Of a stretch of 20,604 nucleotides of DNA, positions 7,419 through 15,981 are shown in pieces. The stretch lies in assembly GCA_000435075.1 (NCBI GenBank), contig FR890670.1:41213-61816 (forward strand). The letters are read 5' to 3'. The stretch comes from Bacteroides sp. CAG:770. GTDB lineage: Bacteria > Bacteroidota > Bacteroidia > Bacteroidales > UBA932. Position 1 is the stretch's first letter; every line of letters begins with the position of its first letter. The position numbers and the translations under genes are program-made. A model generated the notes under the pieces. That model had not been told where the DNA came from. It searched no databases and worked only from the letters and a program-made list of their open reading frames with translations.

Positions 7419-8621
7419 TTATCTTGTCAATGTCTTCTTGGCATTGGCAGAAGAAGCGGACCTTACTGTCGTCACGGCCTTGGTACCGTTTCTCCGGATA
7501 TGGTTTCCTGTCTTGATTTTCAATGTCTTGTGTCCTGAGGCGTCTGCTGGCATTGAATTAACCTTTTCTGCAGAACCGGACTTCGTCATTGTCAGCGGGA
7601 ATACAGGAATCTTCTGGTTCTTTACGTATATGCCGTTGTCATTCTCATCGTGAGGGAAGTCGAAATACTGCATTGACGTGAGCGATGTGGTGTAGGTCTT
7701 GTTCTCATGCAGGAAATTGAAAATCAAGCCTTTGACTGTTGCACTTCTGGCATCGGAAGAAAGTTCTGAGCTTTCTGCGATGATGATGTTGTCGCAGACG
7801 GTCTGCTCTTCACCTGCCTTCATGTCAGTGAATCCCATAGAGCCGTCATAGATGAAGTTGCCGTAGAAACAGAGGTCGTACTGTTTGCCTCCAAGTGTCT
7901 CGGTGCCGATAAACAGGCTCTTGAACAGCATTTGTCTGGTGAACCTGTCGTACTGGACTTCAATGCTGTAGTCGCTCATATCCTGTTCTGTACCGTTTCC
8001 GCTTTCCCATCCTGCAACATTGAAAAGGAAATTGGCGTCAGCCGAAGATACCTTTATATTATAGGTGATGTTTTTCGACTGGTCGGTCTTGCATGCTCCC
8101 GTGATGGTCCAGTCTCCAAGCCAGTTCAGAAAGTCCTCCGAAGGTTTGTCTTCCTGAATTGTGAATCTCAGGACGGCATAATCTCCGGTCAGGTTGCCCT
8201 TGTCGTCTGCGCCGAATGCCACTGCCACCCATTTCCCGGACCTCATCCTGTCGAATGTTATGTCCATCGTTCCCTTGTATGTCTCTCCGGTATAGAAATT
8301 CGGCTCATCCTTGATATACTCGTAGATGTCGCCATTGTACCATGCCTCGAGATTCTCCTCTGTCACCACGTCGAGCCAATAAGTTTCCTGGTCCACGCTC
8401 TCCACGGTGATTATGTCAATGTCGGCGAGGAAACCGCTGTCGTCCGTAATCACGTCCTGCGAATGTTTCAATGTCCAGTCGGGGTTTATCCGGAATGTTA
8501 ATTTGTTGTCATCCGGTCCCTGCGGGCGGGAGTCCGGCCTCTGGCCTACGCCGTCGATGCTGCACGAGGCAAAGGTCAATGCCATGGCGGCCGCTGTCAA
8601 TATTGTTCTGATAATGTTCAT
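7419..8621 (-). CDS. lipoprotein with FN3-like and calycin-like regions, function unknown
   Basis: A 400-residue protein I do not recognise by name. The N-terminus (hydrophobic stretch then LTFASC, C20) is a lipoprotein signal, so it is probably membrane-anchored and perhaps surface-exposed. Residues about 40-160 resemble the repeat of the lipoprotein at 18259-19509: a strand ending TYWLDVV, a helix, then VAVAFGADDKGNLTGDYAVLRF. This suggests an FN3-like beta-sandwich. From about residue 165 the LNWLGDWTITG start and alternating strands suggest a calycin-like or other beta-barrel domain. The last ~35 residues are basic and rich in Ser, Ala, Thr and Lys. It has its own promoter and terminator and is divergent from the susC operon, so any link to glycan uptake is only positional. 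Confidence 0.75.
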   Translation of the reverse strand: MNIIRTILTAAAMALTFASCSIDGVGQRPDSRPQGPDDNKLTFRINPDWTLKHSQDVITDDSGFLADIDIITVESVDQETYWLDVVTEENLEAWYNGDIYEYIKDEPNFYTGETYKGTMDITFDRMRSGKWVAVAFGADDKGNLTGDYAVLRFTIQEDKPSEDFLNWLGDWTITGACKTDQSKNITYNIKVSSADANFLFNVAGWESGNGTEQDMSDYSIEVQYDRFTRQMLFKSLFIGTETLGGKQYDLCFYGNFIYDGSMGFTDMKAGEEQTVCDNIIIAESSELSSDARSATVKGLIFNFLHENKTYTTSLTSMQYFDFPHDENDNGIYVKNQKIPVFPLTMTKSGSAEKVNSMPADASGHKTLKIKTGNHIRRNGTKAVTTVRSASSANAKKTLTR

Positions 8622-8657
8622 TTCCAGTCTGTTTTTGGATTAATGTATCGAATATTC

Positions 8658-8686
8658 CAAAGATAGGGATATTTTTCCGATTACAA
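8658..8686 (-). promoter_or_regulatory. promoter of the 7419-8621 lipoprotein gene
   Basis: On the minus strand TTG (8686-8684) is followed after 18 bases by TATCTTTG (8665-8658), a full -7 match. The predicted leader is about 30 bases. Confidence 0.6.
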
Positions 8687-8802
8687 CGACAGCCGGTGCG
8701 GACGGATATGACTTTAAAACTTAAAGTGTAATGTTTTAGTTGTCCGTTTCGGTTTATATTTTATTCTAAATAGGTAAAAGATAGTGTAAAACCAGCGTAT
8801 AT

Positions 8803-8833
8803 TTTGGGTATTTGATTAATAATTGTAAATTTG
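8803..8833 (+). promoter_or_regulatory. promoter of the susCD-GH18 operon
   Basis: TTTG (8803-8806), 19 bases, then TAAATTTG (8826-8833): a near-perfect Bacteroidota promoter. The predicted leader is about 35 bases. No regulator gene (HTCS, ECF sigma/anti-sigma or SusR-like) is encoded in the window, so control must come from elsewhere. Confidence 0.75.
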
Positions 8834-8877
8834 CAATTCTGTAGGTATAAATCTACGATTTAAAAACACTATCAATT

Positions 8878-9840
8878 ATGTTTAAACACTTGAAGCAAAC
8901 GTTTCTAAGGGTATGCGTGGCATTGATTGCCGCTGCAACCTTGAATGTAGCTGCTCCTTTTTCTGCGTATGCCCAGAATACATCCGGAAAGGGGACAGTT
9001 AAGGGTATCATAACCGATTCAAACGGACCTGTTCCGGGAGCTGCGGTTATGATTAAGGACAAGACCGGAGCTGTGATTTCCGGTATGGACGGAGATTATA
9101 CTCTTTCAGGTCTTGAGATGAATGATGTCATTGTCGTGACCATTCTCGGATACAAGGATGCGCAGGCCGTATGGACAGGCCAGCAGAAATTGAACTTCAC
9201 CTTGGAGGTGTCCACAGAGTTCCTTGATGAGGTCGTTGTCACTGCGCTCGGTATCAAACGTGAGGAGAAGACGCTTTCTTACAATGTGCAGAAAGTTGAT
9301 TCTGACAAACTTACCACAGTAAAGGATGCGAACTTCGTAAATTCACTCGTCGGTAAGGTAGCCGGAGTGCAGATCAACTCAGGTGCCAGCGGCCCTGGAA
9401 GTACTACCCGTGTCGTAATGCGTGGTATGAAGTCTATCGAGAAGAACAACACTGTTCTTTATGTGATCGACGGTGTGCCTATGTACAACAAGAGCTTCGG
9501 CGGCTCCGGCGGTACCATGTCTTCAATGGTCAGCTCAGAGTCAGCTGCCGATATCAACCCGGAGGATATCGAGTCTGTGAACATGCTTACAGGCCCTTCA
9601 GCAGCAGCGCTTTACGGTTCTGAGGCTGCCAACGGTGTAATTATCATCAACACCAAGAAAGGTGCAGAGGGCACGACCAAGGTTACTGTCAGCAACAATA
9701 CCACTTTCTCAAGGGCATACATGATGCCTGATATGCAGGACCGTTATGGTAGAAGCGGCGGATACAACAGTTGGGTGCAGAACTTCCTTCTTCATACAGC
9801 TATGATCCTCGCAAGTTCTTCAACACCGGTACTGACGTGA
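8878..9840 (+). CDS. susC: SusC-like TonB-dependent receptor, N-terminal fragment (frameshifted)
   Basis: First part of a SusC/RagA outer-membrane transporter that imports glycans using TonB energy. A signal peptide ends near residue 33 (AYAQ). A carboxypeptidase-regulatory-like domain covers about 39-115, and the TonB-box-like signature DEVVVTALGIKREEKTLSY follows near 117-135. The plug domain follows with LYVIDGVP and the usual SAAALYGSEAANGVIIINTKKG. The true frame runs to W299 (codon ending 9774). After that the reading shifts and 21 foreign residues precede the stop at 9840. The continuation is found in another frame from 9774. Rejoined, the protein would be 1022 residues, normal for SusC. 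Alone, this fragment has no barrel and cannot be functional. Confidence 0.9.
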   Translation: MFKHLKQTFLRVCVALIAAATLNVAAPFSAYAQNTSGKGTVKGIITDSNGPVPGAAVMIKDKTGAVISGMDGDYTLSGLEMNDVIVVTILGYKDAQAVWTGQQKLNFTLEVSTEFLDEVVVTALGIKREEKTLSYNVQKVDSDKLTTVKDANFVNSLVGKVAGVQINSGASGPGSTTRVVMRGMKSIEKNNTVLYVIDGVPMYNKSFGGSGGTMSSMVSSESAADINPEDIESVNMLTGPSAAALYGSEAANGVIIINTKKGAEGTTKVTVSNNTTFSRAYMMPDMQDRYGRSGGYNSWVQNFLLHTAMILASSSTPVLT

Positions 9841-11945
9841 TCAACTCTGTTGCACTTTCTACAGGCAACAAGAACAGCCAGACATATATTTCCGCTACGA
9901 CTACAAACTCAAAGGGTATTGTTCCTGAGAGCAAGTATGACAGATACAACTTCACCGCAAGAAATACTACCAAGTTTGCGAAAGATAAACTCGTTCTCGA
10001 CTTCGGTGCAAGTTTCATTATCCAGAAGGACCACAACCTCGTTTCGCAGGGTACTTATTTCAACCCGCTCCCTGGTCTTTATCTCTTCCCGAGAGGAGAC
10101 GATTTCAATGAGGTGCGTCTCTATGAAAGATGGAACCCTGTTACAGGTGTGAAGACACAGTACTGGCCATATTCTGAGGGCTCTCACAATATCCAGAACC
10201 CTTACTGGGTGCAGAAGCGCAACAACCGCGATATGAATAAGCGCCGTTATATGTACAATGCTTCTTTGCAGTACATTCCTTTCAAATGGCTGAACATCAC
10301 AGGTCGTGCTCGTCTCGATGAGTCAACATATCGCCAGACTACTAAGTACTATGCTACAACATTGAAAACATTCGCCGGTGAAAACGGTGGTTACATGTTG
10401 GACAACATGACTGACAGATCTTTCTACGGTGATATCATCGCAAACGTAGATAAGACATGGGGTGACTGGAGATTGATTGTCAATGCCGGTGCTTCTATCA
10501 ACGATCAGAGATATGAGATGAACCGCGCTGCCGGTGACCTTATCCTGCCTAACCACTTTGCTACCAACAACCTGAATACAGCTGTAAACTACAAGGGCAA
10601 TCAGGAAGGATGGCACGATCAGACTCAGGCTGTTTTTGCTTCAGTTGAGACTGGATGGAATAACATGCTCTTCCTCACTCTCACCGGACGAAATGACTGG
10701 GCTTCTCAGCTCGCCTATACTGACAACAAGTCTTACTTCTACTGGTCAGCAGGTCTTTCTGCAGTTATCTCAAATATGGTAGAGATGCCTTCATGGCTTA
10801 CTTTCATGAAGATGCGCGGATCTTACTCTCAGGTGGCTTCTCCATTTGACAGATTCCTCTCTAACCCTAGCTACAAGTACAACGACCAGACCCATAACTG
10901 GAGCAAGAGCGATACCTATCCTGCTTATAACCTCAAACCAGAGGATACAAGATCTTGGGAGCTCGGTCTCAACGTACGTTTCCTCGAGAGCCTCTCTTTG
11001 GATGTGACTTACTATAGGTCAAATACCTATAATCAGACTATCTACGCACCGCTTTCTGCATCTTCAGGATACAAGAACTTCGTGGCACAGACCGGTAACA
11101 TCCAGAACCAGGGTGTTGAGCTCGCTCTCGGATATGACAACAAGTGGGGTGACTTCAGCTGGAGCAGCAACTTTACATATACATTCAACCAGAACAAGAT
11201 CAAGGAACTCGCACATGGTATTCCTGACCCTATCACAGGCACTCCTGTTGACGTGACACAGATCGAGAAGGACTGGTTGGGCGCATCTAACGTTGCTCCT
11301 CAGGTTATCCTTCGCGAAGGTGGTTCTCTTTCTGATATCTATATCAAACATAGAGTGGCCAGAGACCTTAACGGTAGTGTGGCTGTTGACAACAACGGTA
11401 ATATCAAGGTTGAGGAAGTTGAAGCTTACAAGGCAGGTCAGCTCGCTCCTAAGGGCAACTTCGGATGGAGCAACACCTTCGGATTCAAGGGTGTTTCTCT
11501 CGGCGTAGTGCTTACTGCACGTGTGGGCGGTCTCGTTTACTCGGCTACTCAGGGTATCCTCGACTACTATGGAGTATCAGAGGCTTCTGCTTCAATGCGT
11601 GACGCTGGCGGAATTCCTGTAAACTATGGTAAGCTTGGAGCAAAAGAATATTATACTACAATCAGTACAGCTCAGGGAGGTTATGATGCATTCTACCTCT
11701 ATAGCGCTACCAACGTCCGTCTCCAGGAACTCGCATTGAACTATACCTTCCCTAAGAAGTGGTTCAACGACAAACTGAACCTTACTTTGGGTATTGTAGG
11801 ACGTAACCTCGCCATGATTTACTGCAAGGCACCGTTCGATCCGGAACTTTCAGCTGCTACTGGCAACAACTACTATCAGGGAGTTGACTATTTCATGCTT
11901 CCAAGCACAAGAAATTTCGGTTTCAATGTTAAACTCCAGTTCTAA
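9771..11945 (+). CDS. susC: SusC-like TonB-dependent receptor, C-terminal barrel fragment
   Basis: The rest of the same SusC protein, 723 family residues from GAELPSSYSYDPRKFFNTG to the C-terminal aromatic NFGFNVKLQF that ends an outer-membrane beta-barrel. The listed start is the TTG at 9771, merely the edge of the open frame and not a plausible start, because it would lack a signal peptide. NTGTDVINSVALSTGNKNSQTYIS is the conserved SusC passage after the plug, and alternating amphipathic strands continue to the end. It is 14 bases upstream of susD. If the deletion at 9774 is real, this part is untranslated or reached only by rare shifting. If it is a sequence error, the two fragments are one intact gene, 8878-11945. 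Confidence 0.88.
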   Translation: MGAELPSSYSYDPRKFFNTGTDVINSVALSTGNKNSQTYISATTTNSKGIVPESKYDRYNFTARNTTKFAKDKLVLDFGASFIIQKDHNLVSQGTYFNPLPGLYLFPRGDDFNEVRLYERWNPVTGVKTQYWPYSEGSHNIQNPYWVQKRNNRDMNKRRYMYNASLQYIPFKWLNITGRARLDESTYRQTTKYYATTLKTFAGENGGYMLDNMTDRSFYGDIIANVDKTWGDWRLIVNAGASINDQRYEMNRAAGDLILPNHFATNNLNTAVNYKGNQEGWHDQTQAVFASVETGWNNMLFLTLTGRNDWASQLAYTDNKSYFYWSAGLSAVISNMVEMPSWLTFMKMRGSYSQVASPFDRFLSNPSYKYNDQTHNWSKSDTYPAYNLKPEDTRSWELGLNVRFLESLSLDVTYYRSNTYNQTIYAPLSASSGYKNFVAQTGNIQNQGVELALGYDNKWGDFSWSSNFTYTFNQNKIKELAHGIPDPITGTPVDVTQIEKDWLGASNVAPQVILREGGSLSDIYIKHRVARDLNGSVAVDNNGNIKVEEVEAYKAGQLAPKGNFGWSNTFGFKGVSLGVVLTARVGGLVYSATQGILDYYGVSEASASMRDAGGIPVNYGKLGAKEYYTTISTAQGGYDAFYLYSATNVRLQELALNYTFPKKWFNDKLNLTLGIVGRNLAMIYCKAPFDPELSAATGNNYYQGVDYFMLPSTRNFGFNVKLQF
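9772..9776 (+). other. frameshift site in susC
   Basis: The reading frame passes from TGG (9772-9774) to GGT (9774-9776) if one G is counted twice. One G is therefore missing from a run that should read GGGG. Restoring it gives the family-typical SWGAELP sequence with no other change. Confidence 0.85.
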
Positions 11946-11959
11946 AAACGAAGACAATT

Positions 11960-13477
11960 ATGAACAAAATAACCAAAATTCTCGCTTCTTGCGCTATCCT
12001 CGGCGTACTCGGAGGATGTACAAAGAATTTCGAGAAATATAATACGGACCCGTATGCAATCAAGAGTTCTGATCCGTCGATTCTTATTCCGACGATGATG
12101 GCATCTCTTATGTACGTGCAGCAGAATGACTCTCAGATGATCGACCAGATGGTCGGTTCTCTCGGTGGCTACTACACATTGTCCAACCGTTGGGGTGGTC
12201 AGAACTTCGATACATTCAATGCCTCTGATTCATGGAATGCAATTCCTTATGAGACAATGTTCCTCGATATCTATGCCAACTATTTCGAGATTGAGAAATT
12301 CACAGGTGCTTCAGGTCACTATTATGCAATGGCCAACCTTCTCCGCGCAGCAGCTATGATGCGTGTCGCTGATATGTATGGTCCGATTCCTTACAGCAAG
12401 GTAACTGACGGTCAGATGTATGTGGCATACGATTCTAATGAGGATGTTTACAAGAGCATCATCGAGGATCTTAACAGTGCCGCATCCGTACTTGCCGGCT
12501 ATGCATCTGCATATCCTGACAAGAAGCCTTTGGCTGCTCAGGATCCTGTTTTCGCAGGAGATTATGCCAAGTGGGCAAAGCTTGCAAACTCTTACATCAT
12601 GCGTGCAGCAATGCGTTCTGGCAATCAGGCGGCATTTGTAGCTGCTTATGAGTCTCCATTCGGATTCATCAATGCCAATGCGGACAACGCCATGATGGAT
12701 CCTGCAGCTCAGCCGAACCCTTATCAGCTCGCAAGTGCATCCTGGGGTGACCTCAGAAGCGGTGCGTCTATCGTGGACTATATGAATGGTTATGAGGATC
12801 CGAGATGTCCGGCTTACTTCACCAAATCTACTGGCGGAAAGTATATCGGAATGCGTTCAGGAAAGGGCGCTTTCGAGAAATCAGCAGTTCAGGGTTATTC
12901 AATGCCTAATTTTGCGGCTACCGACAAACTCCCTGTTTTCGTGGCGGCAGAATCTCAGTTCCTTCTTGCAGAGGCAGTTCTTAAAGGATGGATTTCCGGA
13001 AGCGCTCAGGACTTCTATAAGCAGGGTATCAAACTCTCAATGGAACAGTGGGGCGTGGACAGCTATGATGCCTCTAACTACATAGGGGATGACACCAGCG
13101 TGCCTGATTCATATGAGAATGACCTTGTTGCAAGATTCCCTGACTACAGCAGAAAGACAAAGGTTACTGTCGCTTGGGACGAATCGGCATCGGCTGATAT
13201 GAAACTCGAGAAGATCATCACCCAGAAGTGGATTGCCAACTATCCTATGGGAATCGAGGCTTGGACAGAATATAGAAGAACAGGTTATCCTGAGCTCGCT
13301 CCTGTAATCGACAACCTCTCAAATGGTGTAATTACAGATAATGCACGTGGACTCCGCAGACTTCGTTACTCTTTCAACGAGAAAACATTGAATAAGGAAA
13401 ATTATCCTGCAGCTGTCAGCTTGCTTGGTGGCAAGGATGATGAGTCTGTAGATCTTTTCTGGGCTAAGAAGAACTAA
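11960..13477 (+). CDS. susD: SusD/RagB-like glycan-binding lipoprotein
   Basis: A 505-residue outer-membrane lipoprotein of the SusD family that caps the SusC transporter and captures oligosaccharides. The signal peptide ends at GVLGGC (C20), followed by the typical NFEKYNTDPYA start. Helical TPR-like segments of the SusD fold follow, including YYAMANLLRAAAMMRVADMYGPIPYS (about 120-145). The C-terminal GIEAWTEYRRTGYPEL motif is the usual SusD signature. The gene sits 14 bases after susC and 19 bases before the GH18 gene, in one operon. It looks intact although its SusC partner is frameshifted, which supports either a recent mutation or a sequencing error in susC. Confidence 0.95.
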   Translation: MNKITKILASCAILGVLGGCTKNFEKYNTDPYAIKSSDPSILIPTMMASLMYVQQNDSQMIDQMVGSLGGYYTLSNRWGGQNFDTFNASDSWNAIPYETMFLDIYANYFEIEKFTGASGHYYAMANLLRAAAMMRVADMYGPIPYSKVTDGQMYVAYDSNEDVYKSIIEDLNSAASVLAGYASAYPDKKPLAAQDPVFAGDYAKWAKLANSYIMRAAMRSGNQAAFVAAYESPFGFINANADNAMMDPAAQPNPYQLASASWGDLRSGASIVDYMNGYEDPRCPAYFTKSTGGKYIGMRSGKGAFEKSAVQGYSMPNFAATDKLPVFVAAESQFLLAEAVLKGWISGSAQDFYKQGIKLSMEQWGVDSYDASNYIGDDTSVPDSYENDLVARFPDYSRKTKVTVAWDESASADMKLEKIITQKWIANYPMGIEAWTEYRRTGYPELAPVIDNLSNGVITDNARGLRRLRYSFNEKTLNKENYPAAVSLLGGKDDESVDLFWAKKN

Positions 13478-13496
13478 CATTTAAAATTAGACAAAT

Positions 13497-14597
13497 ATGA
13501 AATTCAATATATTGAAAGCTCTCATTCCGGCAGTTGCGGTTTTCGCTGTGACAGGCTGTAGTGACTGGACAACACCTGAGCCGAAAGATTTCGATAGTCC
13601 AATGACCGAAATCAAAAAGGATGACGCCTACTATGAGGCTCTCCGTGCATACAAGGCTAGCGACCACTCTGTTTCATTCGGATGGTACAGTGAATGGGGC
13701 GAGGGAGGAGTTGCTACTACCAATATGCTTCAGGCAGTTCCGGACTCAATGGATATCATTTCATTGTGGAACAATGCTCATCTTACTCCTACCAAGAAGG
13801 CAGACCTTGATTTCGTTACCAAGGTAAAGGGTACCAAGGTGCTTATTTGCTCTTTTATACCGGAAGTAGGTTGCTTCTATTCTCCAGGTGAACTTACAAC
13901 TGTTCAGGAGCGTAGAGATTACTGGGGATGGAAAGATGGCGACGAAGAGGCTATCCATAACTCTATCATCAAATGGACAAAGACCATTGCTGACTCTTTG
14001 AATATCTATGGCTTCAGCGGTATCGACATTGACTATGAGCCGGGTGAGTATGGTGGAGCTCTCTGCCGTAACTCTAAGTATTATACTTGGTTCGTTGAGG
14101 AAATGGGTAAGTATATCGGTCCACAGTCCGGTACAGACAAGATTTTCATCGTCGATGGATATTATACGTCGCAGCCTAATGCAGCTGATCTTGCCAAGTA
14201 TTTCGATTATTTCGTAAATCAGGCTTATATGAATAAAGCTTATGGTCTGCAGTCTCGTTTGGAGCAGACTATTAGAGCCTTCTCATCTGTAATGTCTGAA
14301 GAGGAGATTACAAAGAAATTTATTGTTACGGAGAATCTTGAGAGTGCAATGGACTGCTTGAGTGGAGGATACGCTTGGACTGATGCTGATGGACACGGGT
14401 GGGATAGAAGTGTCATGCCTTCTCTTGTAGGATTTGCCGACTGGAAACCAGCTAACGGCTTCAGAAAGGGTGGATTCGGTGCTTATCGTTTCAGTAATGA
14501 AAGGGTGAACACTCCTCCATTTAAGTGGATGCGCAAGGCTATTCAGCAGCAGAATCCTGCTCCTGGCAAGCAAATTATCGAGAAACCGGCTGAATAG
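13497..14597 (+). CDS. GH18 endo-beta-N-acetylglucosaminidase-like lipoprotein
   Basis: A 366-residue lipoprotein (AVTGC, C21) with a glycoside hydrolase family 18 barrel. The catalytic motif is YGFSGIDIDYEP at 171-182, giving D177, D179 and acid/base E181. The first Asp of the canonical DGxDxDxE is Ser174 here, but the catalytic DxDxE is complete. Length, lipobox and position in a susCD operon resemble Bacteroides enzymes such as BT1044 and BT3987, which cleave the chitobiose core of N-glycans between the two GlcNAc residues. Whether it prefers complex or high-mannose glycans cannot be told from sequence. CSDW after the lipid cysteine is acidic, compatible with surface export. A chitinase or a non-enzymatic binder is less likely given the context. 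Confidence 0.88.
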   Translation: MKFNILKALIPAVAVFAVTGCSDWTTPEPKDFDSPMTEIKKDDAYYEALRAYKASDHSVSFGWYSEWGEGGVATTNMLQAVPDSMDIISLWNNAHLTPTKKADLDFVTKVKGTKVLICSFIPEVGCFYSPGELTTVQERRDYWGWKDGDEEAIHNSIIKWTKTIADSLNIYGFSGIDIDYEPGEYGGALCRNSKYYTWFVEEMGKYIGPQSGTDKIFIVDGYYTSQPNAADLAKYFDYFVNQAYMNKAYGLQSRLEQTIRAFSSVMSEEEITKKFIVTENLESAMDCLSGGYAWTDADGHGWDRSVMPSLVGFADWKPANGFRKGGFGAYRFSNERVNTPPFKWMRKAIQQQNPAPGKQIIEKPAE

Positions 14598-14622
14598 TAT
14601 TGAAAATTTAAATTAGAAAAAC

Positions 14623-15669
14623 ATGAAAAATATTTATAAATATGGTGCTCTTGCACTTATGGCTATGGCTGCATGCAGCTGCAATGATGCAGAATATGGC
14701 GCAGCTGGAACTATGGGTGACAAGCTTGGAGTTCATGCCTACCTTGTAGAGAGCAATTCTACACCTGGTATTGCTAATAGTGTCGTGACACTTGGCTCGA
14801 CAGTAACTAATCTTGCACTTACACCATCATTGACAGATAAGAGTGATGCTGATGCAGAGTATCGTCTTGTGGTTGATAAGGATATGCTTGAAAAGTTCAA
14901 TGAAGCGGAAGGTACCAGTTATGATGCTCTTCCGGAGAAACTTGTTCATCTGGAGTCTTCTATAACGATACCGGCAGGAAAGTGCTCTCAGGAGCCATTC
15001 ATTATCTCTATTGATCCTCTTCCTCTGGAGCTTGTGGGAACACCATTTGCACTGCCTCTCCGCATGGAAAAGGTTTCAGGCAATGCAGATGTTACAGGAC
15101 GTACCAGTTCTTATGTATATGTGATTTCATCTGCAATCGTAGATGATTTGCCTAAATTCAATGGCGCTTCCGGACTTAGGACTGATGAGGCTTTGAGCAT
15201 CCCTCAGTTTACAATAGAGATGCGTTTGCAGGTATCTAATACTTCCCAGCGAAACAGAGATATCTTCTTCTGTAATCCAGGAACCCGTGAGTTTATGGCT
15301 CGTTTCGAGGACCCTCAGCGTGATCAGGATGGATTCAAAGCTCATTCTTTGGTTCAGTTCCAGGGTATTGGTGGTAACAATGGTTATTGGGCTCCAGGTG
15401 ACGGCCCTTGGTGGGGATGTCAGGTAATGACCAACGAAATCCGCGTATGGGATTTTGCTAGGTCGGCAGATCAGATTGCCAACAGTATCAAGTCTGTTTC
15501 TCCTAACAGTAAAGGACTTATCGGTTACTGGAGGATTTCCAGAAGTAACTATGATGAGACCAATAAGATCTTCAAGAACCTTGCTGGCGATCATCACCAC
15601 TTGCATACAAACAAGAATTTCACTTGGGTTGAGAACGTATCAAGTGAGGATGTAGCAACACCATGGTAA
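14623..15669 (+). CDS. DUF1735 / LamG-like surface glycan-binding lipoprotein
   Basis: A 348-residue lipoprotein (AACSC, lipidated at C18 or C20). Residues about 35-165 fit DUF1735 (PF08522), a beta-sandwich common in lipoproteins next to SusD and GH18: DAEYRLVVDKDMLEKFNEAEGTSYDALP followed by SSITIPAGKCSQEPFIISI and a LPLRM strand. Residues about 195-305 fit a concanavalin-like LamG_3 domain, seen in FTIEMRLQV and NEIRVWDFARSADQI...GLIGYW. That domain looks about 40-50 residues short, lacking the usual WHHIAVTYDG...LYVNG strands. The likely role is binding of the glycan product or glycoprotein at the cell surface. It is the last gene of the operon, 25 bases after GH18, and is followed by a terminator. 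Confidence 0.85.
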   Translation: MKNIYKYGALALMAMAACSCNDAEYGAAGTMGDKLGVHAYLVESNSTPGIANSVVTLGSTVTNLALTPSLTDKSDADAEYRLVVDKDMLEKFNEAEGTSYDALPEKLVHLESSITIPAGKCSQEPFIISIDPLPLELVGTPFALPLRMEKVSGNADVTGRTSSYVYVISSAIVDDLPKFNGASGLRTDEALSIPQFTIEMRLQVSNTSQRNRDIFFCNPGTREFMARFEDPQRDQDGFKAHSLVQFQGIGGNNGYWAPGDGPWWGCQVMTNEIRVWDFARSADQIANSIKSVSPNSKGLIGYWRISRSNYDETNKIFKNLAGDHHHLHTNKNFTWVENVSSEDVATPW

Positions 15670-15702
15670 TAGTTTGACAAAACTATCATAATCAGATATG
15701 AG

Positions 15703-15738
15703 GATGCTGGCGGTTTTTATTCCGCCGGCATCTTTTTT
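15703..15738 (+). terminator. terminator of the susCD-GH18 operon
   Basis: An 11-bp stem with one G-T pair, GATGCTGGCGG (15703-15713) with CCGCCGGCATC (15722-15732), an 8-base loop, then six T (15733-15738). A textbook intrinsic terminator 33 bases after the last operon gene. Confidence 0.9.
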
Positions 15739-15981
15739 AGTAAGCGTTAAAAAATAAGGTGGTAAAGATTTGTGAAGAATTTTCGAGGATAGATTTCTTT
15801 TCGAAGAAGGAGTGTACTGGACGTACACGACTGATGAAGAAGAGAAATATAGACCGAAAAGGCGAACAAAGATTACCAAGTTATTTTTTGAGGATTACTT
15901 AGTTTGCCCGGTGGCATTCTTGCGGATTCTTGCTAATTTTGCAGGGATGTACGGGATTGGAATTCCCAGCTGTGATTTTTA
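15739..15981. other. intergenic region between the operon terminator and mazG
   Basis: No gene is assigned. It contains an inverted repeat GTGTAC-N5-GTACAC (15812-15828) inside a 47-codon frame beginning GTG at 15759 and ending at 15902, rich in Lys, Arg and Glu. No start signal supports that frame as a gene. A -7-like element for mazG lies at 15934. Confidence 0.5.
15934..15941 (+). promoter_or_regulatory. possible -7 element for mazG
   Basis: TAATTTTG fits TAnnTTTG 40 bases before the mazG start, but no TTG lies at the right -33 distance, so this is tentative. Confidence 0.4.

Noticed and set aside
7932..8501. 189-codon plus-strand open frame opposite the 400-residue lipoprotein gene
   Set aside because: The opposite strand has a lipoprotein signal, promoter and terminator; this frame has none.
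9766..9780. Programmed -1 ribosomal frameshift in susC
   Set aside because: In the zero frame the site reads AGT TGG GTG, with no X-XXY-YYZ slippery heptamer, and SusC proteins are not known to use frameshifting. A deleted G or a sequence error is simpler.
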